A DNA stretch of 64,000 nt from Cohnella endophytica. Its GTDB lineage: Bacteria; Bacillota; Bacilli; Paenibacillales; Paenibacillaceae. Below the pieces are notes generated by a model. That model ran no database searches, had not been told where the DNA came from, and was given only the letters and a program-made list of their open reading frames with translations. Positions 1 through 8,088 of the stretch are shown piece by piece (within the stretch, counting starts at the first letter, position 1; every line of letters begins with the position of its first letter). The position numbers were made by a program, and so were the translations under genes. The stretch is taken from assembly GCF_003628305.1 (NCBI RefSeq), contig NZ_RBZM01000001.1, positions 1-64,000 of the forward strand, given 5' to 3'.

Positions 1-357
1 GATCCTCAAGGAGTTAACATTGGCGGTTTCGGGTTACACATGTCTATACAAGATATGCAGAAATTTGGCTATTTTTATTTGAACAAAGGACGCTGGGGGA
101 AACGACAACTACTTAGTGAAGAATGGATATCTACTTCAACAATGCCTAAGTATCTAACCTATGAAGACTTAGGTTATTACGGTCGTCATTGGTGGGTATC
201 GGATGAATTATTAGACCGATCATTTTATTTTGCTATGGGAATGGGCGGTCAGTATATCTGTGTAGATCCCTCCCAAAATATAGTTATTGCTTTAACAAGT
301 GATTCATACAGTGATACATTGAAACCACTAATAGCAATTAAAAAACTTTTACAGTAA
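1..357 (+). CDS. Serine hydrolase (class C beta-lactamase type), C-terminal part only
   Basis: The reading frame is open from base 1, so the gene starts outside the window and only about 118 C-terminal residues are present. The visible part (GGFGLHMSIQDMQKFGYFYL, then LLSEEWIS and a late MGMGGQYICVDP segment) is the usual end of the beta-lactamase/penicillin-binding-protein-like serine hydrolases. The G-x-G-G-Q segment stands where the family's HxG or KTG-like third motif lies. The catalytic SxxK and YxN would be upstream and cannot be checked. The internal ATG at 40 is probably not the true start. A complete attC-like repeat follows 20 bp downstream, so this looks like the end of a cassette gene and the array continues to the left. 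Confidence 0.75.
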   Translation, partial: DPQGVNIGGFGLHMSIQDMQKFGYFYLNKGRWGKRQLLSEEWISTSTMPKYLTYEDLGYYGRHWWVSDELLDRSFYFAMGMGGQYICVDPSQNIVIALTSDSYSDTLKPLIAIKKLLQ

Positions 358-377
358 CTCTAAGAAGTCAGCACATC

Positions 378-575
378 TGCTAACACCATGTTCACGCATC
401 GGGCCATTCGGCCCTCGGTCCGGCAGAAGTTAGATGTGGGTTCGGATAAGTAATTGGCAGCAGCAGTGAAGCTGAATCAGCCAGACACATCCGCACCGAC
501 TAACTGCGCATTCGCGCAGCCGGCGACGTTGTCGCCTTAAATCGGTGGGACGTCGTGAACACAAGAACGTTATAT
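378..575 (+). repeat. attC-like palindromic repeat, complete copy
   Basis: The left boxes are TGCTAAC (378-384) and GTTCACG (390-396). The right boxes are CGTGAAC (554-560) and GTTATAT (569-575). The inner boxes are perfect inverse complements. Between them lie hairpins GGGCC-attc-GGCCC, TGCGC-att-CGCGCA and GGCGAC-gtt-GTCGCC, plus an ACCGA/TCGGT stem. This is the R''-L''...L'-R' layout of integron attC sites, although about 198 bp is long for one. The GTGAAC inside the L' box creates a false start codon for the next gene. Confidence 0.8.
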
Positions 576-602
576 GAAATTACAGTAAAGGGTGTACAGA
601 TT

Positions 603-1139
603 ATGGAGCTTTTATCCTTTTCGACCGGGTACGATGTCAGCAATCGAAATCAAATAATTTTTGATTGGAATGGAAAACATGCAAATGAATTTTTGGATTC
701 CAATCAGCAATTTAGAAGAAATATCATTAAGTTTGTAATTGAAAATGAACAAGTGTTTTTTCCTGTTGAGCTATATAGGGACTTATTTTTAGAAGAAGCG
801 AAATGGTCTGTTCAAGCATGGTCAGTAGGATTTGATTTTCATAAACTAGGAGAGAAGTTAATTCGATATGGCAAAGACAAGTTCCTGAATGACTTCTTGA
901 TCGGGGCTTTTTCAAGTTTTGATACTTATTGTTCAAGTAGAATGATGAATCTGAAACGATTTGAAATTGAAGCAGTACTTGAAGAATTGAAGAAAAGAAT
1001 TAATGACCCAGATTGTAAGGACTTTATAGATAAATATGATTCTGGAATTGAATTATTTGAAGGTTATCTAAAGGGAACTCAAAGAGAAGGTCTTTTTCAA
1101 TTAACAGGTGACGTCAAAGTATCAAAATTAAAGTTATAA
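603..1139 (+). CDS. Hypothetical cassette protein, 178 residues
   Basis: I do not recognise this family. The protein is soluble-looking and mostly alpha-helical, rich in aromatic and acidic residues, with no signal peptide or membrane segment. A SSRMMNLKRFEIEAVLEELK stretch near residues 120-140 looks like a helix-turn-helix pair without a known motif. The ATG at 603 was chosen because AAGGGTG lies 8 bases upstream. The longer frame from a GTG at 555 begins inside the L' box of the preceding repeat and would translate repeat sequence. It is a single gene between two complete attC-like repeats, that is, one cassette. Confidence 0.75.
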   Translation: MELLSFSTGYDVSNRNQIIFDWNGKHANEFLDSNQQFRRNIIKFVIENEQVFFPVELYRDLFLEEAKWSVQAWSVGFDFHKLGEKLIRYGKDKFLNDFLIGAFSSFDTYCSSRMMNLKRFEIEAVLEELKKRINDPDCKDFIDKYDSGIELFEGYLKGTQREGLFQLTGDVKVSKLKL

Positions 1140-1222
1140 AACCAAGTAAAATAAAAACCATGATCAAAACAATATATAAGAAATTAAAAAGACTGTAAGT
1201 AATAATGAGGGACTGTGACTTC

Positions 1223-1408
1223 ATCTAACCATGTTCACGCTTCGGGGCATTCGCCCCTTGGTCCGGCAGGATTATGCTCAAGAAGTAAATTCAGGCGAAC
1301 ACATCTCCAAGACTAACTGAACGATGCGCAACCGGTTCGAAAGACAGCTTCGCATGTACCTATCATTACCTTTAGTCTTTCGACGTCGTGAACACTGAAA
1401 CGTTATAG
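1223..1408 (+). repeat. attC-like palindromic repeat, complete copy
   Basis: Left boxes are ATCTAAC (1223-1229, an exact RYYYAAC) and GTTCACG (1233-1239). Right boxes are CGTGAAC (1387-1393) and GTTATAG (1402-1408). It contains the conserved GGGGCATTCGCCCC hairpin, but its centre diverges from other copies, so sequence changes inside while the boxes are kept, as expected of attC sites. Confidence 0.8.
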
Positions 1409-1451
1409 GTAATGAGTGCAAATCATTTTAAAACCGTTTGGAGGACCAATG

Positions 1452-2042
1452 ATGTTTGAATATATTACGCACTATTACTATACAGTGCCTTTTAGAAGTT
1501 TGTCTGCACTTTCTAGGTCTGAAGCAATGAAAGTCATGGAAGAATTATGTGACGACTCACCAATCTTTGAAAGATTCAAAGAACCAGTTCAGTATTGGGA
1601 GAACCGATTAGAAGCTGAGAACTGGCTACGAAACGGTTTTAAAGAAAAAGGCGGAGTACCAAAAGACAAATATCCATTTTATGCTGTATTGGGAACAGCT
1701 GATTGGATAGAAAATTATACTTTGAGTGAAGGGTTAGACGTAAAGTTGCTGCGAATTCCGTTATCTCTTTTCAGTGATAAAGATGTAAGTTTTACATTGC
1801 CAGATAGTATGGTTTCATTCTGGATTGGTAGAGATAAGCCGGAAGAATACTACAATTCTAAATATCATGGTCAAATTTTTACTTTGTCAGAAGTAAAGAC
1901 TATGATGACGACTGATTTAATGAATAAATTTCAATTATTGATCCCCAAAGGCACGATACCTTACATTGAAGCACAGATTTGGAATCATGAAATTGCAATG
2001 AATTATTACAAAAGTCAAATATCAAATAGCAATCAGAGATAA
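1452..2042 (+). CDS. Hypothetical protein, paralogue of the gene at 30505
   Basis: The family is unnamed to me but is clearly shared with the product at 30505-31038. Both begin with a FxYxxHYxY/F pattern, carry a central FxxYxxLGxxDWxExW/Y motif (here FYAVLGTADWIENY), a SFTxxDxxxS region, and end in YIEAQIW or YIEVQIW. No membrane segment or signal is visible. A double ATG occurs at 1449/1452. GGAGG at 1440-1444 favours 1452, 7 bases downstream, while a GTG at 1416 would translate the repeat's flank. It forms one cassette between a complete and a truncated repeat. Confidence 0.75.
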   Translation: MFEYITHYYYTVPFRSLSALSRSEAMKVMEELCDDSPIFERFKEPVQYWENRLEAENWLRNGFKEKGGVPKDKYPFYAVLGTADWIENYTLSEGLDVKLLRIPLSLFSDKDVSFTLPDSMVSFWIGRDKPEEYYNSKYHGQIFTLSEVKTMMTTDLMNKFQLLIPKGTIPYIEAQIWNHEIAMNYYKSQISNSNQR

Positions 2043-2083
2043 GAAGAGGCTTTGAAAGTCTAGGCGTAGAAGGCACTGACTTC

Positions 2084-2211
2084 CTAGAACACCATGTTCA
2101 CGCTTCGGGCCATTTGGCCCTCGGTCCGGCAGGAGTAATTCAGCAACAGGAAAGCGAAATCAGCCGGACACATCCGTACCACCTAACCGCATCAAGACCG
2201 CCCCTTCGGGC
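2084..2211 (+). repeat. attC-like repeat, right end missing
   Basis: A degenerate R'' box (CTAGAAC) and a perfect GTTCACG (2096-2102) are followed by the GGGCC/GGCCC hairpin, the GTCCGGC...GCCGGAC pair and the CACCTAACCGC segment. The copy stops at the GCCCCTTCGGGC hairpin. The CGTGAAC and GTTATAT boxes are absent. Confidence 0.75.
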
Positions 2212-2323
2212 TATGTAAAAATCTTTCTTTATTATTTTATAGAGAAAAATAGGATGATTTTGGTAAAATAAGCAATGAATCAATATTCGATTCGTTATCT
2301 TCGTCAATTGGGGAAGGGGATTG

Positions 2324-2641
2324 ATGAGATTGAAATGTACGTCTTGCAATATGCCTATAAAGAGATGGAGACTTTATGTAGCATGGGGATATACTGTACG
2401 CTGTTCAAATTGTGGAATAATTCATGGGTTTAAACTTTATAGTATATTTTTCTATATTTTTCTCCATTTAAGTTATCCGCTTTTGTTCATTTGGTATCTT
2501 CAGGATGTAAATAGACATTTATATGGGAGTCTATATCTTTTATGGATTTTAACCATAAATCTTCTAAACCCTTATGTGTTTAAGATTAAAGAAGAAAAAA
2601 ATAATAAAATATCAACAATCAAAAATAACAGAGCCAAATGA
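2324..2641 (+). CDS. Small membrane protein with N-terminal zinc ribbon
   Basis: This 105-residue protein opens with CTSC and CSNC pairs about 23 residues apart (residues 4-30), a likely four-cysteine zinc ribbon. Two hydrophobic helices follow (YSIFFYIFLHLSYPLLFIWY and LYLLWILTINLL) and then a lysine- and asparagine-rich tail. It resembles small ribbon-TM proteins of Bacillales with no assigned function. The start at ATG 2324 sits behind GGGGAAGGGG, and the TTG at 2321 is less likely. It is the only gene between a truncated and a complete repeat. Confidence 0.7.
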   Translation: MRLKCTSCNMPIKRWRLYVAWGYTVRCSNCGIIHGFKLYSIFFYIFLHLSYPLLFIWYLQDVNRHLYGSLYLLWILTINLLNPYVFKIKEEKNNKISTIKNNRAK

Positions 2642-2682
2642 TAAAGAATTTATTCTAATAGGTTCGAAGAAGCGGTCACTGC

Positions 2683-2871
2683 GTATAACATTATTTTCAC
2701 GCTTCGGGGTATTTGCCCCTCGGACCGGCATAGGTTAAATGTGGTTTCGAGGATGCAATTGTTAGCAGCATGGAAGTGAATCAGCCGAACACAACCGCAC
2801 CGACAAAGCGCATCGCGCCCGGCGACTTCGTCGCCTTAAGTCGGTACGTCGTGAACACGGGAACGATATAT
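2683..2871 (+). repeat. attC-like palindromic repeat, near-complete copy
   Basis: Left boxes are GTATAAC (2683-2689) and TTTCACG. Right boxes are CGTGAAC (2850-2856) and GATATAT (2865-2871, a one-base departure from GTTATAT). The GGCGACTTCGTCGCC hairpin and TTAAGTCGG arm are present. Confidence 0.75.
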
Positions 2872-3378
2872 GAAATTGGACCCGAAGTGACAGCGAATTA
2901 AAGATAAGGGTTAGCGAACTATTGAAGAGCCATCTTAAATCAGAGAAGAACATGAAGTGAATTCAGGTTTCGAGGGATCTAGGAACAGCGAGGTTGCGAA
3001 TAAATACAAAGAATAATGAATGAAATCAAAAATGATATTTTGAAAAAAATTAATTATGAATGTTGTTGGGGGAACAGACGCCTGAAAGTAGAAGGTTAAG
3101 ACATATTATTTTGAGGGAAGAGAATTGGTTGTGAGAATGGATCAAGAGGCATTGATTGTCGGTGTCTAGAGAACAGCGAGATTGGTAATGAAGTGGAAGC
3201 AAGAAGGCGATTCGAGGTAGTAATCGAGAAGAAGATGGAGAGCCGTTGTTACATGTATTGAAGAGGTAGAGTTTACTTTTTCAAAGAGGGTTCGAGCCCA
3301 GAAGGCACTGAAGAGTCAGGCAAGCATGAGACGAAGGGTCCAACAACGTATTTACGCAACCGTATCTGGAGGCCAGTC
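2872..3378 (+). other. ORF-free, purine-rich unit of about 500 bp
   Basis: No convincing reading frame on either strand fills this stretch between a repeat and the gene at 3379. The + strand is unusually rich in A and G and poor in C. A segment of the form GAACAGCGAGRTTG occurs twice, near 2993 and 3172. A GGTTCGAGCCC hairpin at about 3290-3300 resembles a tRNA T-arm, but no other tRNA arms are visible. It could be a cassette without a protein gene, an RNA gene or eroded coding sequence; the sequence does not decide between these. Confidence 0.4.
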
Positions 3379-3906
3379 ATGTTATTTAAGAAGACCACTA
3401 ACTCGTACGAATATGCATTACCAATAGAATGGGAACCTGCTTGGGATGTTGGAGCCCCAATCCCTCATGTCATTTCTTCAGGACACCAAACTTATTTATT
3501 ATATTACATTGAAGAAGAATCCCAAGACTGGGATGGAACTAGTGTTACAGTGATTGACCCAAACAGTAATGAAGTTCTACCAATAGCTGTTGTAAAGTTT
3601 AATGGCTGCTATGCTTATAAATTTGGTGGGGCTAACGATGAGGTAATGTCTGGCCATCCCTTATATAAAAAAGGTCTTAAGTTTTATAGTGCACATAAAG
3701 TAATAAATTCAAATTGGATTAAAGCGGAAGAAAAGATAAATAGTATTCATGCTTATTACAAACCGGAAAGATGGAAAGAACGAATTCATTATTTATTACT
3801 CTTCCATGATGAATTATTTGAATGTATTGCAGATGGCTTTGAAATTACAGTTTTTAGAGAATCATTTAGCTCGGTCTTATCTAAGACTCTAAGTGAATTG
3901 AATTAA
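3379..3906 (+). CDS. Hypothetical cassette protein, 175 residues
   Basis: I do not recognise the family. The product is soluble and mixed alpha/beta, with a tryptophan-rich start (EWEPAWDVGAP) and a C-terminal IHYLLLFHDELFECIADGFE segment of a type that recurs in short proteins of unknown function from many bacteria. There is no signal peptide or membrane helix. Translation probably begins at ATG 3379, with GGAGG ending 7 bases upstream. The stop lies 19 bp before the next repeat's R'' box. Confidence 0.75.
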   Translation: MLFKKTTNSYEYALPIEWEPAWDVGAPIPHVISSGHQTYLLYYIEEESQDWDGTSVTVIDPNSNEVLPIAVVKFNGCYAYKFGGANDEVMSGHPLYKKGLKFYSAHKVINSNWIKAEEKINSIHAYYKPERWKERIHYLLLFHDELFECIADGFEITVFRESFSSVLSKTLSELN

Positions 3907-3924
3907 TGTGGGTACGAGAACTCC

Positions 3925-3989
3925 GCTTAACACCACATTCAGGCTTCAGGGCATTCGCCCTTCGGTCCGGCAGGAGTTAGATGAGGTAT
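3925..3989 (+). repeat. attC-like repeat, left third only
   Basis: It begins with GCTTAAC (exact RYYYAAC) and the CACC spacer, but L'' is degenerate (ATTCAGG). The GGGC-attc-GCCC hairpin and GGTCCGGCAGGAGTTAGATG follow. The copy breaks off just before the ribosome binding site of the gene at 4013. Confidence 0.7.
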
Positions 3990-4012
3990 CATACAGAAAG
4001 GTAGACGTGGCT

Positions 4013-4936
4013 ATGAGTGCTAGATTACTTATAAAGGTATTTATTTTACTACTATGTTTAGTTATTTTAAGTTGTGGATTTAATAGTAGTAAGCAACCTA
4101 AAGATGTTGCAATTAATATTGAAGAAAATGGGCTTGTTCTTTCTTCTGCAGATAAAGCAAATATCGAAAAAGTTAAACAAGTTTTGATGAATAAATTGCC
4201 GTATTCAATCGACTTATTCGAAGAAGGAAAAAATCAAAATGGACATATTAATTACGACTTCGATGGCGATGGGAAAATAGATCTTATGGAATACAATACT
4301 TTTATGGGTAAAGATTCTTATGGATATGAAGTTATAAACAAATGTGTAATCAATATCGGGGGGAATGTACTTGAGGAAAATTACATTGAGTCTGACATTG
4401 GCGAAGGTATATCAAAGCTAGGTCTTGTAGATATAAATATAGACGATAATTATACTGAGATTTTTGTTACACATGGGGATTTAAGAGGAGGAATTGCAGT
4501 TATTTATAGATTTGTAGACAAGAAATATGTTGAAATCGCTAGGGTTGATGGTGGAATCTTGGCTACTTCAGGTAAAGGTGAAATATACTATTGGGGTGGA
4601 AATTTATATGAGGATTCTGAGGATGGGGAATTTAATTCTAGCTTAGTACTATCATATTATGATATCAACAAAAAAGAAGTAGTTGAAACTAATCAAATTG
4701 TTGGGAAATCCATAACTTCAGATAGAGAATTTATAGTGTATAAATCACAAGAAGATGTTATTGATGGAGCGCCAGTTACTGAAGAAGAAAAAATATCTAT
4801 GTCAGAAAATAAAATTGTTAAAATCCTAAAACGAAATGAGACATTTAAAGTTTTAAGTTTAGATGATGGAATAAAAATAAGTACAGAAGATGGTGCGATC
4901 GGATGGATAGGTGGATTCCATATGGTATGGGATTGA
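4013..4936 (+). CDS. Lipoprotein with EF-hand-like repeat and C-terminal SH3-like domain
   Basis: This 307-residue protein has a lipoprotein signal (hydrophobic LIKVFILLLCLVILSCG with lipobox L-S-C). A DFDGDGKIDL segment around residue 80 is of the calcium-binding/FG-GAP type, and the C-terminus (VLSLDDGIKISTEDGAIGWI) looks like a bacterial SH3 domain. It is probably anchored on the outer face of the membrane, perhaps sensing or binding the wall, but no enzymatic motif is visible. ATG 4013 is preceded by AAAGGTAG. The longer frame from GTG 3908 runs through the truncated repeat and is rejected. Confidence 0.75.
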   Translation: MSARLLIKVFILLLCLVILSCGFNSSKQPKDVAINIEENGLVLSSADKANIEKVKQVLMNKLPYSIDLFEEGKNQNGHINYDFDGDGKIDLMEYNTFMGKDSYGYEVINKCVINIGGNVLEENYIESDIGEGISKLGLVDINIDDNYTEIFVTHGDLRGGIAVIYRFVDKKYVEIARVDGGILATSGKGEIYYWGGNLYEDSEDGEFNSSLVLSYYDINKKEVVETNQIVGKSITSDREFIVYKSQEDVIDGAPVTEEEKISMSENKIVKILKRNETFKVLSLDDGIKISTEDGAIGWIGGFHMVWD

Positions 4937-4990
4937 GGGATCGAAGTAATCTTGTGATCTTTGTAGTTAGTCAGGGAAGTTCCGTACTTC

Positions 4991-5129
4991 AAATAACACT
5001 TTGTTCACGCATCGGGCCATTCGGCCCTCGGTCCTGCAGGAGGTAGATGTGGATTCAAAGATGCAATTGGCAGCTGGCGGAGAAGTGAATTCAGCCGGAA
5101 ACATCCGCACCACCTAACCGCGTCGCGGC
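4991..5129 (+). repeat. attC-like repeat, right end missing
   Basis: AAATAAC (4991-4997) and GTTCACG (5003-5009) are followed by the GGGCC/GGCCC hairpin, a GTCCTGCAG arm and the ACATCCGCACCACCTAACCGC segment, ending at GCGTCGCGG. The right boxes are replaced by AT-rich sequence leading into the gene at 5222. Confidence 0.75.
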
Positions 5130-5221
5130 AAAGCATTTTTTTAGGATTAAATAAATATTCTTGATTTGAAATATTATTGAAGATAATCAGGTAGTAAATT
5201 TGTACAAGAGGAGATAAAACT

Positions 5222-5674
5222 ATGATAAAAAACAATTTACTAAGAATGGATAATGTCGGCATCGTTGTAGAATCCCTTGATGACGCAATTTCTTTCTTCG
5301 AGGAGATTGGCTTGAACCTCGAAGGACGAGCGACTGTAGAAGGTGAATGGGCTGGTCGCGTAACCGGACTAGGTTCTCAGTGCGTAGAGATTGCTATGAT
5401 GGTTACCCCAGATGGCCACAGTCGACTTGAACTTTCGAGATTTCTCGCCCCGCCTACTATATCAGATCACCGGACTGCTCCTGTAAACTCTCTCGGTTAT
5501 CTACGCGTCATGTTTACAGTTCAAGACATTGACGAAATGGTATCCAGACTCACTAAGTATGGTGCTCAGCTCGTGGGCGAAGTGGTTCAGTACGAGGACT
5601 CGTATCGGCTCTGCTACATTCGTGGAGTCGAAGGACTTCTAATCGGTTTGGCGGAACAACTCGGTAACAAATAA
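5222..5674 (+). CDS. VOC-superfamily (glyoxalase/bleomycin-resistance fold) protein
   Basis: The product is 150 residues with the paired beta-alpha-beta-beta-beta layout of VOC metalloenzymes. The first module is MDNVGIVVESLDDAISFFEEIGL, and the second begins YLRVMFTVQDIDEMVSRLTKYGA and ends RLCYIRGVEGLLIGLAEQL. The family includes lyases, epimerases, dioxygenases and antibiotic-binding proteins, and the substrate cannot be read here. GAGGAG lies just upstream of ATG 5222. Its codon and base usage is GC-richer than its array neighbours, which suggests a different donor. Confidence 0.85.
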   Translation: MIKNNLLRMDNVGIVVESLDDAISFFEEIGLNLEGRATVEGEWAGRVTGLGSQCVEIAMMVTPDGHSRLELSRFLAPPTISDHRTAPVNSLGYLRVMFTVQDIDEMVSRLTKYGAQLVGEVVQYEDSYRLCYIRGVEGLLIGLAEQLGNK

Positions 5675-5769
5675 GTAAGTGACGGTTTATAAAAGCCTTT
5701 ATTGAAATACAGAGTAAAAATAGAAACAGAAAGGCAGAGTGAAAGTAACTCTAAGAAGTCGGGAACGTC

Positions 5770-5808
5770 ATATAACACCATGTTCACGCTTCGGAGTATT
5801 CGGTGAAC
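5770..5808 (+). repeat. Miniature attC-like repeat
   Basis: ATATAAC (5770-5776), CACCAT and GTTCACG (5782-5788) are followed after only about 12 bases by GGTGAAC, giving a GTTCAC/GTGAAC hairpin with almost the whole variable centre deleted. No clear R' box follows directly; a GTTATTA occurs at 5853-5859. Confidence 0.6.
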
Positions 5809-5889
5809 AAGATAAAGTTTTAGATTAGTACTGAGCGGTCTACTAAGTAGTCGTTATTAATTTAAGATATTAAGAGGGAGGATTCGAAT

Positions 5890-6354
5890 ATGCAGGAAAA
5901 TGAGGAAATCAAAGTGGAAGACAGACTGGAAGATATAACGGGTATAACTTGTATTTACGTACCGGTAAATGATGTTTACGAGTCAATTAAATGGTACAAA
6001 CAAAATTTAGGATATCAACCTGCAAACAACGATCCTGTAGAGCCTGGGATAGTGATGGCTGTGTTGAATCTTCCCAACAGGGACGGGAACCTGCCTTCAC
6101 CTGGGTTAAGGCAAGTAGTACCTGCGCTGTTCCTTCATAAATCGGACGAAGAAGGCGGTCGATTACGTTTTTTATGGTCAATGGACAGTGGTAAACCCCA
6201 TGCAATGGCATGTTTCATTACCCCACGAATCCATGAACTATATGAACGTTTCAAGGAAAACGGAGTGAACATATTAGGAGAAAGAATGACAAGCGGACTA
6301 AACATAACGTTTGCTGATCCTGACGGGAACATATGGGAAGCTTGGCAACCATAA
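5890..6354 (+). CDS. VOC-superfamily protein
   Basis: This 154-residue protein carries the opening VOC module ITGITCIYVPVNDVYESIKWYKQNLGYQ and the closing ILGERM...ITFADPDGNIWEAWQP. The final aspartate and glutamate fit the metal-ligand/edge positions of glyoxalase-like enzymes. It probably binds or modifies a small metabolite or toxin. GGGAGG lies 8-9 bases upstream of ATG 5890. It sits between a repeat with only left boxes and one with only right boxes, as though the gene had been placed within one repeat. Confidence 0.85.
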   Translation: MQENEEIKVEDRLEDITGITCIYVPVNDVYESIKWYKQNLGYQPANNDPVEPGIVMAVLNLPNRDGNLPSPGLRQVVPALFLHKSDEEGGRLRFLWSMDSGKPHAMACFITPRIHELYERFKENGVNILGERMTSGLNITFADPDGNIWEAWQP

Positions 6355-6365
6355 TAGAAGACCAA

Positions 6366-6487
6366 ATGCAATTGGCAGTAGCAAGGAAGCGGAATCAGCC
6401 GGACATATCCGCACCACCTAACCGCATCGCGGCCAGCTTCTGGCGGAGCTTAAGGTGGTGTGACGTCGTGAAGACGCAACGTTATAT
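6366..6487 (+). repeat. attC-like repeat, right half only
   Basis: It starts inside the conserved GCAATTGGCAGTAGC segment and continues through GCCGGACATATCCGCACCACC, the GCGGCC hairpins and TTAAGGTGG, to CGTGAAG (6467-6473) and GTTATAT (6481-6487). The conserved GAAATCGTTGCAAA trailer follows. The left boxes are absent. Confidence 0.75.
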
Positions 6488-6527
6488 GAAATCGTTGCAA
6501 AAATAACAAGGTCAAAGGAGATTCTCA

Positions 6528-6860
6528 ATGAAATCATTTAATCTATTTGATTTAATAGCTGAAAATGAATACAAAGAAAAACTCTATTTTGAGTTTTTGC
6601 GTTATCCTTCAATGAGTTCTGGAATTTATCAGTTAGCCGTAGGCAGTAAAGACTTGCAAGAACCCCATTCGGAGGATGAATTATATTACATTATTGAGGG
6701 GAAAGCGATATTAAAAGTAGAGGAAGAAGAAATTCAAGTGGAATCAGGGTCACTAGTATTCGTTGAAGCATACAAAAAGCACCAATTCACTAAAATTACA
6801 GAAGACCTTAAAATACTAGTTATTTTTTCGCCAGCGGAATATTCACTACAGAAAAAGTAA
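6528..6860 (+). CDS. Cupin-domain protein
   Basis: At 110 residues this is a single small cupin barrel. The first motif spans [20 protein letters not shown], with H and E in the usual metal-ligand places, and the second is [17 protein letters not shown], with the closing histidine. Such proteins act as small dioxygenases, isomerases or ligand-binding proteins, and the substrate is unknown. AAAGGAG lies 8 bases before ATG 6528. It is a stand-alone gene between two right-half repeats. Confidence 0.85.
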   Translation: MKSFNLFDLIAENEYKEKLYFEFLRYPSMSSGIYQLAVGSKDLQEPHSEDELYYIIEGKAILKVEEEEIQVESGSLVFVEAYKKHQFTKITEDLKILVIFSPAEYSLQKK

Positions 6861-6890
6861 AACAAAAAGAATATTAAAAGCAGTAACTCC

Positions 6891-6964
6891 TCACCACCTA
6901 ACCACATCGCGGCCGCCCTTCGAGCTTCAGGGAGTTGTACGTCGTGAACGCACGAACGTTAGGC
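6891..6964 (+). repeat. attC-like repeat, right half only, with canonical GTTAGGC
   Basis: It holds CACCACCTAACCAC, a GGCCGCC hairpin, GTACGTCGTGAAC (L' box at 6943-6949) and GTTAGGC (6958-6964). That last heptamer is the textbook attC R' sequence, GTTRRRY. Left boxes are missing. Confidence 0.7.
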
Positions 6965-6998
6965 GTAACTACAGAAGTAATTTCAGGGAGGTTTATAA

Positions 6999-7523
6999 AT
7001 GGCAGGTTATATTTCTACGATAATTTCATTTTTAGTTATCTCATTTTTTATGAATTATGCAACAAGAATGTCAAACAAAATAATCGATCCTAACGGACAA
7101 GGAGAAATTACTTTAAAATTAAATAGAATGTATTCAATTGTTGGTTATGTAAGTATTGTATTTTTCTTAACCCTAGAAATTATTTTTTCATTTTCAGCTG
7201 AATTTAATTGGGGGTTTTTCTCAATTTCCTCGATACTTATAATTTTGGGGATTATTCTTATCCTTGGAGGTAAGTTTTATAGAATAATATTATCTTCAGA
7301 AGGGATAACCCAATATAGTTTTCTTAATAAGTATAGCTTTATTAAATGGGATGAGATTACTCAGATCTCCTTTAACTCATTGTCTCAAGAAGTAAAAGTT
7401 AGATCGCAATTTAAAGGAATTAAGATACATACTCATATGGTTGGCTTTGAAAACTTTATTGAAATAATTAAAACAAATGTAGAAAAAAAACTTTTCAAAA
7501 AATCAATGAACATATTTCAATAA
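6999..7523 (+). CDS. Membrane protein with C-terminal PH-like domain
   Basis: The 174-residue product has three hydrophobic helices (about residues 3-21, 46-66 and 74-92). A cytoplasmic beta-rich domain follows (FYRIILSSEGITQYSFLNKYSFIKWDEITQISF), resembling the bacterial PH-like/YcxB-type domains of small Bacillales membrane proteins. Function is unknown. AGGGAGG precedes ATG 6999 by 8 bases. The unit begins directly after the GTTAGGC box, and no repeat is found between it and the VOC gene at 7596. Confidence 0.7.
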   Translation: MAGYISTIISFLVISFFMNYATRMSNKIIDPNGQGEITLKLNRMYSIVGYVSIVFFLTLEIIFSFSAEFNWGFFSISSILIILGIILILGGKFYRIILSSEGITQYSFLNKYSFIKWDEITQISFNSLSQEVKVRSQFKGIKIHTHMVGFENFIEIIKTNVEKKLFKKSMNIFQ

Positions 7524-7595
7524 AGTAATCAAAACAGCTGGCAACTACGAAACGACATAGAGTTAGAATTAATAATCCTTTAAGGAGTGAAGAGA

Positions 7596-7976
7596 ATGAA
7601 TGGTACTTTTCTTTCTAAATTAGAACACATGCAAATTCCAGTAAAAGACTTAGACGAATCAATAATTTGGTATGTATCGAACCTCGGATTTCAATTAACT
7701 GGAAAGTCTAAAGAAAATCATCATGCCTTTTTAACACTGGAAGAAGGACCAATGCTAATGCTGTGGGAAACAAAAGAAGATACAAATGCGAACTTCATAT
7801 TTAATGGACAATCAATGCCTGTGTTACTCTATAACACTAAGCAAATACATAAATTACACGATCACTTGAAATCAATTGGAGTAGAAGTTCCTTTTTATCA
7901 AGATGAAGGATTTGGATGGGTTCTTAAATTCATTGATCTTAATGGAAACATGTGGGGAGCAATTCAATATAATTAA
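7596..7976 (+). CDS. VOC-superfamily protein
   Basis: This 126-residue VOC protein begins LSKLEHMQIPVKDLDESIIWYVSNLGFQL and ends WVLKFIDLNGNMWGAIQYN, the conserved first and last strands of the fold. The ATG at 7596 follows AAGGAG by 8 bases, and a GTG at 7587 overlaps that ribosome binding site and is rejected. Substrate unknown. It is followed at once by the truncated repeat that marks the left edge of the GC-richer kinase/S-layer block. Confidence 0.85.
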   Translation: MNGTFLSKLEHMQIPVKDLDESIIWYVSNLGFQLTGKSKENHHAFLTLEEGPMLMLWETKEDTNANFIFNGQSMPVLLYNTKQIHKLHDHLKSIGVEVPFYQDEGFGWVLKFIDLNGNMWGAIQYN

Positions 7977-8020
7977 TATTCACGTTACAGGTCATTCGCC
8001 CCCTGGTCCGGCAGGTCAGA
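7975..8020 (+). repeat. attC-like repeat, left fragment
   Basis: A degenerate R'' region leads to ATTCACG, then GTCATTCGCC and GGTCCGGCAGGTCAGAT, after which similarity ends. It marks the junction between AT-rich cassette sequence and the GC-richer block at 8021-16130. Confidence 0.6.
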
Positions 8021-8088
8021 TTGAAGGATTGTCGGAACCATGGTAAAATTGCTCCAAGAATCGACATCGTCCGAGTTTACTGGGGAGC

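Noticed and set aside
555..602. GTG start at 555 extending the gene at 603
   Set aside because: The GTG is part of the CGTGAAC box of the repeat, the translated leader is repeat sequence, and ATG 603 has a proper ribosome binding site.
3285..3305. tRNA-like T-arm GGTTCGAGCCC
   Set aside because: No acceptor stem, D-arm or anticodon arm can be built around it.
3908..4012. Coding extension upstream of the lipoprotein at 4013
   Set aside because: It runs through a truncated repeat, whereas ATG 4013 begins a normal lipoprotein signal.
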